NCBI RefSeq assembly: GCF_029193595.2
Contig: NZ_CP135052.1
Location: 310,001 to 374,000 of the forward strand
DNA: 64,000 nucleotides
Direction: 5' to 3'
Source of the DNA: Providencia hangzhouensis
GTDB lineage: Bacteria > Pseudomonadota > Gammaproteobacteria > Enterobacterales > Enterobacteriaceae
The notes under the pieces are model-generated. The model did not search any database. It was not told where the DNA came from and saw only the letters and a program-made list of their open reading frames with translations. Of the stretch, positions 54,586 through 64,000 are shown in pieces; position 1 is the stretch's first letter; each line of letters begins with the position of its first letter. The position numbers were made by a program, and so were the translations under genes.

Positions 54586-57500
54586 ATGGTTTACTCCTAT
54601 ACCGAGAAAAAACGTATCCGTAAGGACTTTGGTAAGCGTCCACAAGTTTTGGACATACCTTATCTCCTTTCTATCCAACTTGACTCGTTCCAGAAGTTTA
54701 TCGAGCAAGATCCAGATGGCCAGAATGGGCTGGAAGCAGCTTTCCGTTCTGTGTTTCCAATTCAGAGCTACAGCGGTAATGCTGAATTACAATATGTCAG
54801 CTATCGTTTAGGCGAGCCTGTTTTTGATGTTAAAGAATGTCAAATTCGCGGTGTAACTTACTCTGCGCCTTTACGTGTGAAATTGCGTCTCATCGTTTAT
54901 GAGCGTGAAGCACCGGAAGGAACTGTTAAAGACATCAAAGAACAAGAAGTCTACATGGGTGAAATTCCACTCATGACTGAAAACGGAACTTTCGTTATCA
55001 ACGGTACTGAGCGTGTTATCGTTTCTCAGTTACACCGTAGTCCTGGTGTATTCTTCGACAGCGATAAAGGTAAAACACACTCTTCAGGTAAAGTGCTATA
55101 TAACGCACGTATTATCCCTTACCGTGGTTCATGGCTTGATTTCGAATTTGACCCGAAAGATAACCTGTTTGTACGTATTGACCGTCGCCGTAAATTACCT
55201 GCGACCATTATTCTGCGTGCAATGGATTACAATACCGAAGAAATCTTAAATCTGTTCTTCGAAAAAACTGTATTCCAAATCCGTGATAATAAACTGATGA
55301 TGACGCTGGTTCCTGAGCGTTTACGTGGCGAGACAGCTTCATTTGATATCGAAGCGAACGGTAAAGTCTATGTAGAAAAAGGCCGCCGTATCACTGCACG
55401 TCACATTCGTCAGTTAGAAAAAGAAGAAGTGAATAGCATCGAAGTTCCTGTTGAATATATCGCAGGTAAAGTCGTTGCTAGAGACTATATTGATGAAAGT
55501 ACTGGGGAGCTGATTTGTGCAGCGAACATGGAACTTTCTTTAGATATGTTGGCACGTCTGAGCCAGTCTGGTCATAAAACAATCGAAACATTGTTTACCA
55601 ATGACTTAGACCACGGTGCTTACATTTCTGAAACCGTTCGTGTCGACCCAACTAACGATCGTCTGAGTGCATTGGTAGAAATCTACCGCATGATGCGTCC
55701 TGGTGAGCCGCCAACCCGTGAAGCCGCTGAAAACCTGTTCGATAACTTATTCTTCTCTGAAGATCGTTACGACTTGTCTGCAGTAGGTCGCATGAAGTTC
55801 AACCGTTCACTGAACCGTGAAGAAATCGAAGGTTCAGGTATCCTGAGTGAAGAAGACATCATTGATGTTATGCGTAAACTCATCGATATCCGTAACGGTA
55901 AAGGCGAAGTGGATGATATCGACCACTTAGGTAACCGTCGTATTCGTTCCGTTGGTGAAATGGCAGAGAACCAATTCCGTGTCGGTCTGGTTCGTGTTGA
56001 ACGTGCAGTGAAAGAGCGTCTTTCTCTGGGCGACCTCGATGCATTAATGCCACAAGATATGATCAACGCGAAACCAATTTCAGCCGCAGTTAAAGAGTTC
56101 TTTGGTTCTAGCCAGCTGTCCCAATTTATGGACCAGAACAACCCGCTGTCTGAAATTACGCACAAGCGTCGTATCTCTGCGTTAGGCCCAGGTGGTCTGA
56201 CTCGTGAGCGTGCGGGCTTCGAAGTACGTGACGTTCACCCAACTCACTACGGTCGCGTTTGTCCAATCGAAACGCCTGAAGGTCCAAACATCGGTCTGAT
56301 CAACTCATTATCTGTTTATGCACAGACCAATGAGTACGGTTTCTTAGAAACCCCATACCGTTTAGTCCGCGATGGCTTAGTAACAGACGAAATCCATTAT
56401 TTGTCTGCAATTGAAGAAGGTAACTTCATCATTGCTCAGGCAAACACCGTTTTAGGTGATGATGGTAGCTTTGTTGAAGAACTGATTACTTGCCGTAACA
56501 AAGGTGAATCAAGCTTATTCAGCCGTGAACAGGTTGAATATATGGACGTTTCGACTCAACAGGTTGTTTCTGTTGGTGCGTCACTGATCCCATTCCTTGA
56601 ACACGATGACGCCAACCGTGCATTGATGGGTGCGAACATGCAACGTCAAGCGGTTCCTACTTTACGTGCCGACAAACCATTAGTTGGTACAGGTATGGAA
56701 CGTGCAGTAGCGGTTGACTCTGGTGTTACTGCTGTTGCAAGACGTGGTGGTTCGGTTCAGTACGTTGATGCTTCTCGTATCGTTATCAAAGTTAACGAAG
56801 ATGAGATGTACCCAGGCGAAGCTGGAATCGATATTTATAACCTGACTAAATATACTCGTTCTAACCAGAACACCTGTATTAGCCAGATGCCTTGTGTATC
56901 TTTAGGTGAACCTGTTGAACGTGGTGACGTGTTAGCGGATGGTCCTTCAACAGACCTCGGCGAATTAGCACTTGGTCAAAACATGCGCGTGGCATTCATG
57001 CCATGGAATGGTTATAACTTCGAAGACTCCATCTTAGTTTCTGAGCGTGTTGTTCAAGAAGACCGTTTTACAACTATTCATATTCAAGAGCTCTCTTGTG
57101 TGTCTCGTGACACTAAATTAGGGCCTGAAGAAATCACTGCAGATATTCCAAACGTCGGTGAAGCTGCTCTGTCTAAACTTGACGAATCCGGTATCGTGTA
57201 TATTGGTGCGGAAGTGAAAGGCGGCGACATTCTGGTTGGTAAAGTAACACCTAAAGGTGAAACTCAACTGACTCCAGAAGAGAAACTGTTACGTGCTATC
57301 TTCGGTGAAAAAGCATCAGACGTTAAAGACTCTTCTTTACGTGTTCCTAACGGTGTATCTGGTACGGTTATTGACGTACAAGTATTTACCCGTGACGGTG
57401 TAGAGAAAGACAAACGTGCATTAGAGATCGAAGAAACTCAGTTACGTGATGCGAAGAAAGACTTAACAGAAGAGCTGCGTATTTTCGAAGCTGGCCTGTT

Positions 57501-58614
57501 TGCACGTATCCGTTCTGTACTGGTTAACGGCGGAATTGAAGCTGAAAAACTGGACAAACTGCCTCGCGACCGTTGGTTAGAGTTATCTTTAGCAGACGAA
57601 GAGAAGCAAAACCAGTTAGAGCAATTAGCTGAACAGTATGACGAACTGAAATCTGAGTTCGAGAAAAAACTCGATGCAAAACGTCGTAAAATTACTCAAG
57701 GTGATGACTTAGCACCGGGTGTACTGAAAATTGTTAAGGTTTATCTGGCTGTTAAACGTCAGATCCAACCGGGTGATAAAATGGCGGGTCGCCATGGTAA
57801 CAAAGGTGTTATCTCAAAAATCAACCCAGTTGAAGACATGCCTTACGATGAAAACGGTAACCCAGTTGATATCGTTCTGAACCCGCTGGGCGTACCATCA
57901 CGTATGAACATCGGTCAGATTTTGGAAACCCACTTAGGGATGGCAGCGAAAGGTATTGGTGAGAAAATCAATGCTATGCTTAAACAGCAAGAAGAAGTTG
58001 CCAAACTGCGTGAGTTTATCCAAAAAGCATACGATTTAGGTGATGATCCACGCCAGAAAGTTGATTTGAACACTTTCACTGACGAAGAAGTTATGCGTTT
58101 GGCTGAGAACCTGAAAAAAGGTATGCCAATTGCAACACCAGTATTTGATGGTGCGAAAGAGAAAGAAATCAAAGAACTGCTGAAACTGGGCGGTCTGCCG
58201 ACTTCAGGTCAGATTACATTATTCGATGGTCGTACTGGCGAGCGTTTTGAGCGTCAAGTTACTGTCGGCTACATGTACATGCTGAAACTGAACCACTTGG
58301 TTGACGATAAGATGCATGCCCGTTCAACAGGTTCTTACAGCTTGGTTACTCAGCAACCGCTGGGTGGTAAAGCGCAGTTCGGTGGTCAGCGTTTCGGGGA
58401 GATGGAAGTGTGGGCACTGGAAGCATACGGTGCAGCCTATACTCTTCAAGAAATGCTTACAGTTAAATCGGATGACGTTAACGGCCGTACGAAGATGTAT
58501 AAAAACATCGTCGATGGTAGCCATCAGATGGAACCTGGTATGCCGGAATCTTTCAACGTATTGCTGAAAGAAATCCGTTCACTGGGTATCAACATCGAGC
58601 TGGAAGACGAGTAA
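54586..58614 (+). CDS. rpoB: DNA-directed RNA polymerase subunit beta
   Basis: The 1342-residue subunit equals the E. coli length. The rifampicin region ([20 protein letters not shown] then [13 protein letters not shown]) shows only wild-type residues. Active-site segments such as [16 protein letters not shown] and the C-terminal clamp-binding [20 protein letters not shown] are intact. The ATG follows GAGGAAACCT. It is followed after 108 bp by rpoC. Confidence 0.99.
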   Translation: MVYSYTEKKRIRKDFGKRPQVLDIPYLLSIQLDSFQKFIEQDPDGQNGLEAAFRSVFPIQSYSGNAELQYVSYRLGEPVFDVKECQIRGVTYSAPLRVKLRLIVYEREAPEGTVKDIKEQEVYMGEIPLMTENGTFVINGTERVIVSQLHRSPGVFFDSDKGKTHSSGKVLYNARIIPYRGSWLDFEFDPKDNLFVRIDRRRKLPATIILRAMDYNTEEILNLFFEKTVFQIRDNKLMMTLVPERLRGETASFDIEANGKVYVEKGRRITARHIRQLEKEEVNSIEVPVEYIAGKVVARDYIDESTGELICAANMELSLDMLARLSQSGHKTIETLFTNDLDHGAYISETVRVDPTNDRLSALVEIYRMMRPGEPPTREAAENLFDNLFFSEDRYDLSAVGRMKFNRSLNREEIEGSGILSEEDIIDVMRKLIDIRNGKGEVDDIDHLGNRRIRSVGEMAENQFRVGLVRVERAVKERLSLGDLDALMPQDMINAKPISAAVKEFFGSSQLSQFMDQNNPLSEITHKRRISALGPGGLTRERAGFEVRDVHPTHYGRVCPIETPEGPNIGLINSLSVYAQTNEYGFLETPYRLVRDGLVTDEIHYLSAIEEGNFIIAQANTVLGDDGSFVEELITCRNKGESSLFSREQVEYMDVSTQQVVSVGASLIPFLEHDDANRALMGANMQRQAVPTLRADKPLVGTGMERAVAVDSGVTAVARRGGSVQYVDASRIVIKVNEDEMYPGEAGIDIYNLTKYTRSNQNTCISQMPCVSLGEPVERGDVLADGPSTDLGELALGQNMRVAFMPWNGYNFEDSILVSERVVQEDRFTTIHIQELSCVSRDTKLGPEEITADIPNVGEAALSKLDESGIVYIGAEVKGGDILVGKVTPKGETQLTPEEKLLRAIFGEKASDVKDSSLRVPNGVSGTVIDVQVFTRDGVEKDKRALEIEETQLRDAKKDLTEELRIFEAGLFARIRSVLVNGGIEAEKLDKLPRDRWLELSLADEEKQNQLEQLAEQYDELKSEFEKKLDAKRRKITQGDDLAPGVLKIVKVYLAVKRQIQPGDKMAGRHGNKGVISKINPVEDMPYDENGNPVDIVLNPLGVPSRMNIGQILETHLGMAAKGIGEKINAMLKQQEEVAKLREFIQKAYDLGDDPRQKVDLNTFTDEEVMRLAENLKKGMPIATPVFDGAKEKEIKELLKLGGLPTSGQITLFDGRTGERFERQVTVGYMYMLKLNHLVDDKMHARSTGSYSLVTQQPLGGKAQFGGQRFGEMEVWALEAYGAAYTLQEMLTVKSDDVNGRTKMYKNIVDGSHQMEPGMPESFNVLLKEIRSLGINIELEDE

Positions 58615-58622
58615 TTCGTTTT

Positions 58623-58646
58623 ATGCCGGAAAGCTTGCTTTCCGGC
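58623..58646 (+). other. hairpin in the rpoB-rpoC spacer
   Basis: TGCCGGAAAGC and GCTTTCCGGCA form an 11-bp stem with a tiny loop and no T-run, likely an mRNA processing or stabilising element. Confidence 0.7.
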
Positions 58647-58722
58647 ACATGTAAGCACTGGGATTTGGGGAGAGTGTCTTTGAATACTCACCTGACAGGT
58701 CTAACTCCGACAGGAGCATTTT

Positions 58723-61700
58723 GTGAAAGACTTAATAAAGTTTCTGAAAGCGCAAACCAAGACCGAAGAGTTTGATGCTATCAAGATTGCTCTGGCATCA
58801 CCTGATATGATCCGTTCATGGTCATTCGGTGAAGTTAAAAAGCCAGAAACCATTAACTACCGTACGTTCAAACCTGAGCGTGACGGTCTTTTCTGTGCGC
58901 GTATTTTCGGGCCAGTAAAAGACTATGAATGTCTGTGCGGTAAGTACAAACGTTTAAAACACCGCGGTGTGATTTGTGAGAAGTGTGGCGTAGAAGTTAC
59001 ACAGACCAAAGTCCGTCGTGAGCGCATGGGTCACATTGAACTTGCATCTCCGACTGCACACATTTGGTTCTTAAAATCACTGCCATCCCGTATCGGTTTG
59101 CTGCTTGATATGCCACTGCGTGATATCGAACGCGTTCTGTACTTTGAATCATATGTGGTTGTTGAAGGCGGTATGACTAGCCTTGAGCGTGCACAGATTC
59201 TGACAGAAGAGCAATATTTAGATGCGTTGGAAGAGTTCGGTGACGAATTTGATGCGAAAATGGGTGCGGAAGCAATCCAAGGCCTGCTGAAAAACCTCGA
59301 TCTTGAGAACGAGTGTGAAACGCTGCGTGAAGAGTTAAACGAAACTAATTCTGAGACTAAGCGTAAGAAGCTGACTAAGCGTATCAAACTGCTGGAAGCA
59401 TTTATTCAATCTGGTAACAAACCAGAGTGGATGATCTTAAACGTGCTGCCAGTATTACCACCGGATCTGCGTCCATTAGTTCCACTGGATGGTGGTCGTT
59501 TCGCAACATCAGATCTGAACGATCTATATCGTCGCGTAATCAACCGTAATAACCGTCTGAAACGTCTTCTGGATCTGGCTGCGCCAGACATCATCGTACG
59601 TAACGAAAAACGTATGCTGCAAGAAGCGGTTGACGCCCTGTTAGATAACGGTCGTCGTGGTCGCGCAATCACTGGTTCTAACAAACGTCCTCTGAAATCT
59701 TTGGCAGATATGATCAAAGGTAAACAAGGTCGTTTCCGTCAGAACTTACTTGGTAAGCGTGTTGACTACTCAGGTCGTTCTGTTATCACCGTAGGTCCAT
59801 ACCTGCGCCTGCATCAGTGCGGTCTGCCGAAGAAAATGGCTCTTGAGTTATTCAAACCATTTATCTATGGCAAATTAGAATTACGTGGTCTGGCTACAAC
59901 CATTAAAGCTGCGAAGAAAATGGTTGAGCGCGAAGAAGCGGTTGTTTGGGATATCTTGGATGAAGTCATCCGTGAACACCCAGTCATGTTGAACCGTGCA
60001 CCAACACTTCACCGTCTGGGTATCCAAGCTTTCGAACCTATTCTTATCGAAGGTAAAGCTATCCAATTGCACCCACTCGTTTGTGCGGCATATAACGCCG
60101 ACTTCGATGGAGACCAAATGGCGGTACACGTTCCTCTGACTCTGGAAGCTCAGTTAGAAGCACGTGCGTTGATGATGTCAACCAACAACATCCTGTCACC
60201 TGCAAGTGGTGAGCCGATCATCGTTCCTTCTCAGGACGTTGTATTGGGTCTTTACTACATGACACGTGACTGCGTAAACGCGAAAGGCGAGGGCATGGTA
60301 TTAGCCGGTCCTAAAGAAGCTGAGCGTGTTTACCGTTCAGGTCATGCATCACTGCATGCCCGCGTTAAAGTCCGTATCACTGAAGAAGTAAAAGATTCGG
60401 AAGGTAACATTACAATCAACACTGGTTTAGTTGACACCACTGTTGGTCGTGCAATTTTATGGATGATCGTACCGAAAGGTCTGCCTTATGCTCTGGTAAA
60501 CCAAGCGTTAGGTAAGAAAGCTATCTCCAAAATGCTGAACACCTGTTACCGTGTTCTGGGCCTGAAGCCTACTGTTATTTTTGCTGACCAAATCATGTAT
60601 ACCGGTTTTGCCTATGCGGCACGTTCTGGTGCATCAGTTGGTATCGACGATATGGTTATTCCAGAGAAAAAAGCTGGGATCATCGCCGAAGCAGAAGCTG
60701 AAGTTGCAGAAATTCAGGAACAGTTCCAGTCTGGTCTGGTAACAGCAGGCGAACGTTACAACAAAGTTATCGATATCTGGGCAGCAGCAAACGAACGTGT
60801 TGCTAAAGCGATGATGGAAAACTTGTCGACTGAAGCGGTTATTAACCGTGATGGCGTCGAAGAACAACAAGTTTCTTTCAACAGTATCTTTATGATGGCC
60901 GACTCCGGTGCTCGTGGTTCTGCAGCTCAGATTCGTCAGCTAGCAGGTATGCGTGGTCTGATGGCTAAGCCAGATGGCTCCATCATCGAAACACCAATCA
61001 CGGCAAACTTCCGTGAAGGTCTGAACGTTCTTCAGTACTTTATCTCTACGCACGGTGCGCGTAAAGGTCTTGCCGATACCGCATTGAAAACAGCGAACTC
61101 CGGTTATCTGACTCGTCGTTTAGTTGACGTTGCACAGGACTTGGTTGTGACTGAAGACGACTGTGGAACTCATGAAGGTATCCTGATGACTCCGGTTATC
61201 GAGGGTGGCGACGTTAAAGAACCACTGCGTGAGCGTGTATTGGGTCGTGTGACTGCAGAAGATATCCTGATCCCAGGAACGGCAGATATTCTGGTTCCAC
61301 GTAATACATTACTGCACGAAAAACTGTGTGACCTGTTAGAAGCTAACTCAGTCGACAGCGTTAAAGTTCGTTCAGTTGTAAGTTGTGAAACTGACTTCGG
61401 TGTGTGTGCTCACTGTTATGGTCGTGACCTTGCTCGTGGTCATATCATCAACAAAGGTGAAGCTATCGGTGTTATCGCGGCACAGTCAATCGGTGAGCCG
61501 GGTACACAGTTAACGATGCGTACGTTCCACATCGGGGGTGCGGCATCTCGTGCGGCGGCAGAATCTAGCATTCAAGTCCGTAACACAGGTACTCTGAAGC
61601 TGGTTAACGCGAAATTCGTTACTAACACAGAAGGCAAACTGGTTATTACTTCACGTAATACAGAGCTGCGTCTGATTGACGAATTCGGTCGTACGAAAGA

Positions 61701-62946
61701 AAGCTATAAAGTCCCTTACGGTGCACACTTGACCAAAGGTGATGGCGAGGCTGTAACGGGCGGCGAAACTGTTGCGAACTGGGATCCACATACCATGCCA
61801 GTCGTCAGTGAAGTTTCTGGTTTCATCAGCTTCTCTGACATGCTTGATGGTCAAACAATGACGCGTCAGACTGATGAATTAACCGGTCTGTCTTCAATCG
61901 TTGTTCTGGATACTGCGGAACGTACCAGTGGTGGTAAAGACTTGCGTCCTGCTCTGCGTGTTATTGACGCAAATGGTAACGATGTTCTTATCCCTAACAC
62001 GGACATGCCAACTCAGTACTTCTTACCGGGTAAAGCAATTGTTCAGTTAGACGATGGCGTTGCTATTAATGCGGGTGATACTTTAGCGCGTATTCCACAA
62101 GAATCTGTGGGTACTAAAGATATCACGGGTGGTCTACCACGCGTAGCTGACTTGTTCGAAGCTCGTCGTCCGAAAGAGCCTGCAATCTTGGCTGAAATCA
62201 GCGGTATTATCTCGTTTGGTAAAGAAACCAAAGGGAAACGTCGTCTGGTTATCACACCATTAGATGGTAGCGATCCGTACGAAGAGATGATCCCTAAATG
62301 GCGTCAACTCAACGTGTTCGAAGGTGAGATCGTTGAACGCGGTGACGTGGTTTCCGATGGTCCAGAATCTCCACACGATATTCTGCGTCTGCGTGGTGTC
62401 CATGCTGTTACGCGTTATATCACTAACGAGGTTCAGGAAGTTTACCGCTTACAAGGCGTTAAGATTAACGATAAACACATTGAAGTTATCGTTCGTCAGA
62501 TGCTGCGTAAAGTGACTATCGCGGATGCAGGAAGTTCTGAATTCCTCGAAGGTGAACAAGTCGAGTACTCACGTGTTAAAGTTTCTAACCGTAAACTGGA
62601 ACAAGAAGGCAAAATTCCAGCGAATTTTGCTCGTGACCTGTTGGGTATTACTAAGGCATCTCTGGCAACAGAATCCTTTATCTCAGCAGCATCGTTCCAA
62701 GAAACGACACGCGTACTGACTGAAGCCGCAGTTGCGGGTAAACGTGACGAATTACGTGGTCTGAAAGAAAACGTAATTGTTGGACGCCTGATCCCAGCAG
62801 GTACTGGTTTTGCGTATCACCAAGACCGTATCCGCCGCCGTCATCTGAACGACGTTGTGGATGCACCACAAGTCAGTGCAGACGAAGCAACAGCAAACTT
62901 AGCTGAGCTGTTAAATGCAGGTTTTAGCAGTGACAACCAGAACTAA
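58723..62946 (+). CDS. rpoC: DNA-directed RNA polymerase subunit beta', GTG start
   Basis: The 1407-residue subunit equals the E. coli length. It has the N-terminal zinc ribbon ([20 protein letters not shown]), the catalytic metal-binding [16 protein letters not shown] with three Asp, the trigger-loop/bridge-helix region [15 protein letters not shown], and the second zinc site ([17 protein letters not shown]). Start codon GTG at 58723 behind CAGGAGC. A terminator follows at 62977. Confidence 0.99.
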   Translation: MKDLIKFLKAQTKTEEFDAIKIALASPDMIRSWSFGEVKKPETINYRTFKPERDGLFCARIFGPVKDYECLCGKYKRLKHRGVICEKCGVEVTQTKVRRERMGHIELASPTAHIWFLKSLPSRIGLLLDMPLRDIERVLYFESYVVVEGGMTSLERAQILTEEQYLDALEEFGDEFDAKMGAEAIQGLLKNLDLENECETLREELNETNSETKRKKLTKRIKLLEAFIQSGNKPEWMILNVLPVLPPDLRPLVPLDGGRFATSDLNDLYRRVINRNNRLKRLLDLAAPDIIVRNEKRMLQEAVDALLDNGRRGRAITGSNKRPLKSLADMIKGKQGRFRQNLLGKRVDYSGRSVITVGPYLRLHQCGLPKKMALELFKPFIYGKLELRGLATTIKAAKKMVEREEAVVWDILDEVIREHPVMLNRAPTLHRLGIQAFEPILIEGKAIQLHPLVCAAYNADFDGDQMAVHVPLTLEAQLEARALMMSTNNILSPASGEPIIVPSQDVVLGLYYMTRDCVNAKGEGMVLAGPKEAERVYRSGHASLHARVKVRITEEVKDSEGNITINTGLVDTTVGRAILWMIVPKGLPYALVNQALGKKAISKMLNTCYRVLGLKPTVIFADQIMYTGFAYAARSGASVGIDDMVIPEKKAGIIAEAEAEVAEIQEQFQSGLVTAGERYNKVIDIWAAANERVAKAMMENLSTEAVINRDGVEEQQVSFNSIFMMADSGARGSAAQIRQLAGMRGLMAKPDGSIIETPITANFREGLNVLQYFISTHGARKGLADTALKTANSGYLTRRLVDVAQDLVVTEDDCGTHEGILMTPVIEGGDVKEPLRERVLGRVTAEDILIPGTADILVPRNTLLHEKLCDLLEANSVDSVKVRSVVSCETDFGVCAHCYGRDLARGHIINKGEAIGVIAAQSIGEPGTQLTMRTFHIGGAASRAAAESSIQVRNTGTLKLVNAKFVTNTEGKLVITSRNTELRLIDEFGRTKESYKVPYGAHLTKGDGEAVTGGETVANWDPHTMPVVSEVSGFISFSDMLDGQTMTRQTDELTGLSSIVVLDTAERTSGGKDLRPALRVIDANGNDVLIPNTDMPTQYFLPGKAIVQLDDGVAINAGDTLARIPQESVGTKDITGGLPRVADLFEARRPKEPAILAEISGIISFGKETKGKRRLVITPLDGSDPYEEMIPKWRQLNVFEGEIVERGDVVSDGPESPHDILRLRGVHAVTRYITNEVQEVYRLQGVKINDKHIEVIVRQMLRKVTIADAGSSEFLEGEQVEYSRVKVSNRKLEQEGKIPANFARDLLGITKASLATESFISAASFQETTRVLTEAAVAGKRDELRGLKENVIVGRLIPAGTGFAYHQDRIRRRHLNDVVDAPQVSADEATANLAELLNAGFSSDNQN

Positions 62947-62976
62947 TTTCTGATTTCACTGTAAAACGCCTGACAA

Positions 62977-63008
62977 AAGCCAGTGCCGAAAGGTACTGGC
63001 TTTTTTTA
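62977..63008 (+). terminator. rpoBC operon terminator
   Basis: AAGCCAGTGCC pairs with GGTACTGGCTT (one wobble) around GAAA-like loop bases, followed by TTTTTTT. Confidence 0.93.
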
Positions 63009-63149
63009 TGTCTTAGGTTTATCTGAATATGTAACGCGTATTTCTATTTTTAAAATATATCCAGCAGTAAAAAAAATGAATAATAAATTGCTTGGCTAAA
63101 AATAAACGGTAATAAAAATTATTTTTAAATTATTTAATAGGAATATGCG

Positions 63150-64000
63150 ATGGATAAAAAAAAGACAAATGAACAGGTTGATGTGAATCAAGCTAATCTC
63201 TCGGCTTATCATGGAATATTATCAGACTCATTAGGGGCCATAAATACATCTCAGATAGTGACGGGAAATGGGCAAATTGCATTAGATTTAGTTGTTGTTA
63301 TTGATACTAGTGGCTCAATGTCTGATGAGGCAGGGGATTTAAGTAAACAGATTGATGCGACGATTGAGGCGGCATCAGCAAAGTGTCCATCCCACCTTCG
63401 GGCGACATTTTTAGGTATCGAAGGGACTTGGGCAAATACGAAGTTTGATCAATCTGCCAGTGAATATTTAATTAAGATCGGTGCGAACGAAAGGGATCTG
63501 CAAGCAAGATTACCGTTTAAAGAATCCGATGGGCGAGATCATGCTGGAAATAAAGAAGATTTATGTCGTGCGGTTATTGATATTAGTAAACACTTTGATT
63601 GGCGAGATGATGCGCGTAGGGCTATTTTTGTGCTGGGTGATGAAGGGATGGAAGGTGGCGGTGGAATTCTTACTCGTGCTGCGATTGCAAAAAATAATGA
63701 AGCCATATCTGTCGCTCAAGAAAGAGGAATTAAGGTGTATACCTACCAAGGTACACCGGATGATAGCCCAACAAATCTAGATCGTTTTCCGACTCTTGCT
63801 GATAGAGATAACGTGACGAGGGAGTATGAACGACTAGCCAAAGAAACCGACGGACGTGCGTACATTTACACCACAGGGATTGCAAATTTCTCGTTGGTTT
63901 TACAGGAAATATTATGTGATAGCTTAATACCACCAGCCAAACCAGATCGAAGGCTTTCAGAGTGTGATTCTGTCTGTGAAAACTTGCCACTCATTATAAA
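63150..64000 (+). CDS. VWA-domain protein, 3' end cut by window
   Basis: The frame opens at ATG 63150 and remains open to the window edge (283 codons seen). There is no signal peptide; a polar N-terminus of about 40 residues is followed by a von Willebrand factor A domain with a complete MIDAS start, VVVIDTSGSMSDE (Asp52, Ser54, Ser56), and later FVLGDEGMEGGGG. The visible end is rich in Pro and Cys (SECDSVCENLPLI), hinting at a further domain. VWA proteins mediate protein contacts and often sit in multi-gene systems; partners would lie to the right. I do not recognise the family more precisely. Confidence 0.8.
   Translation, partial: MDKKKTNEQVDVNQANLSAYHGILSDSLGAINTSQIVTGNGQIALDLVVVIDTSGSMSDEAGDLSKQIDATIEAASAKCPSHLRATFLGIEGTWANTKFDQSASEYLIKIGANERDLQARLPFKESDGRDHAGNKEDLCRAVIDISKHFDWRDDARRAIFVLGDEGMEGGGGILTRAAIAKNNEAISVAQERGIKVYTYQGTPDDSPTNLDRFPTLADRDNVTREYERLAKETDGRAYIYTTGIANFSLVLQEILCDSLIPPAKPDRRLSECDSVCENLPLII

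Noticed and set aside
56080..56220. Rifampicin-resistance substitutions in rpoB
   Set aside because: The resistance-determining segment reads as the sensitive E. coli sequence.

Overview
The window reads as a continuous chromosomal segment of an AT-rich enterobacterium, most likely the Morganellaceae (Providencia or a close relative). This rests on recognising the proteins and on gene order compared with Escherichia coli from memory; no search was run. Almost every gene is intact. No tRNA, rRNA, CRISPR array, transposase or prophage gene was found.

Layout. 0-5.5 kb: yihY (cut by the window edge), a DUF1090 protein, rlmJ-gor, and a WYL-type regulator with a glutathione S-transferase. 5.7-11.6 kb: a complete aryl-beta-glucoside operon on the minus strand (bglG, bglF, bglB, then an OprB-type porin). 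It has two RAT antiterminator/terminator switches, one before bglG and one between bglG and bglF. 11.7-19.3 kb: mobB-mobA, yihD-srkA-dsbA, polA, the Spot 42 RNA gene spf, and engB. 19.6-28.1 kb: ppiA, pabA, argD, an unrecognised 525-residue disordered protein, crp, yhfA, prkB, yheU and yheT, which matches the E. coli 75-minute region except that fic/yhfG and yhfK are absent.

28.2-36.7 kb is an accessory block sitting exactly between yheT and yheS, which are neighbours in E. coli. It holds a LysE-type exporter, a very AT-rich two-gene cassette (nucleotidyltransferase-fold protein plus DUF262 protein), the MurNAc catabolic genes murP-murQ with divergent murR, and an adiA-type arginine decarboxylase. 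The cassette is the best candidate in the window for a poorly described, possibly defensive, system.

36.7-50.2 kb: yheS, kefG-kefB-yheV, slyD, slyX, fkpA, yheO-tusDCB, and the str operon (rpsL, rpsG, fusA, tuf). 50.2-63 kb: after a repeat-rich 620-bp spacer the sequence continues directly into secE-nusG, rplKAJL and rpoBC. In E. coli these belong to the separate tufB locus, so the two large translation/transcription clusters are joined here through a single tuf gene. The last kilobase starts a VWA-domain protein that runs off the window.

Functionally the window combines core information processing (polA, rpoBC, EF-G, EF-Tu, ribosomal proteins, SecE/NusG), envelope and redox protection (DsbA, FkpA, PpiA, Gor, KefGB), global carbon regulation (CRP, Spot 42) and two PTS-dependent sugar pathways (beta-glucosides, MurNAc).
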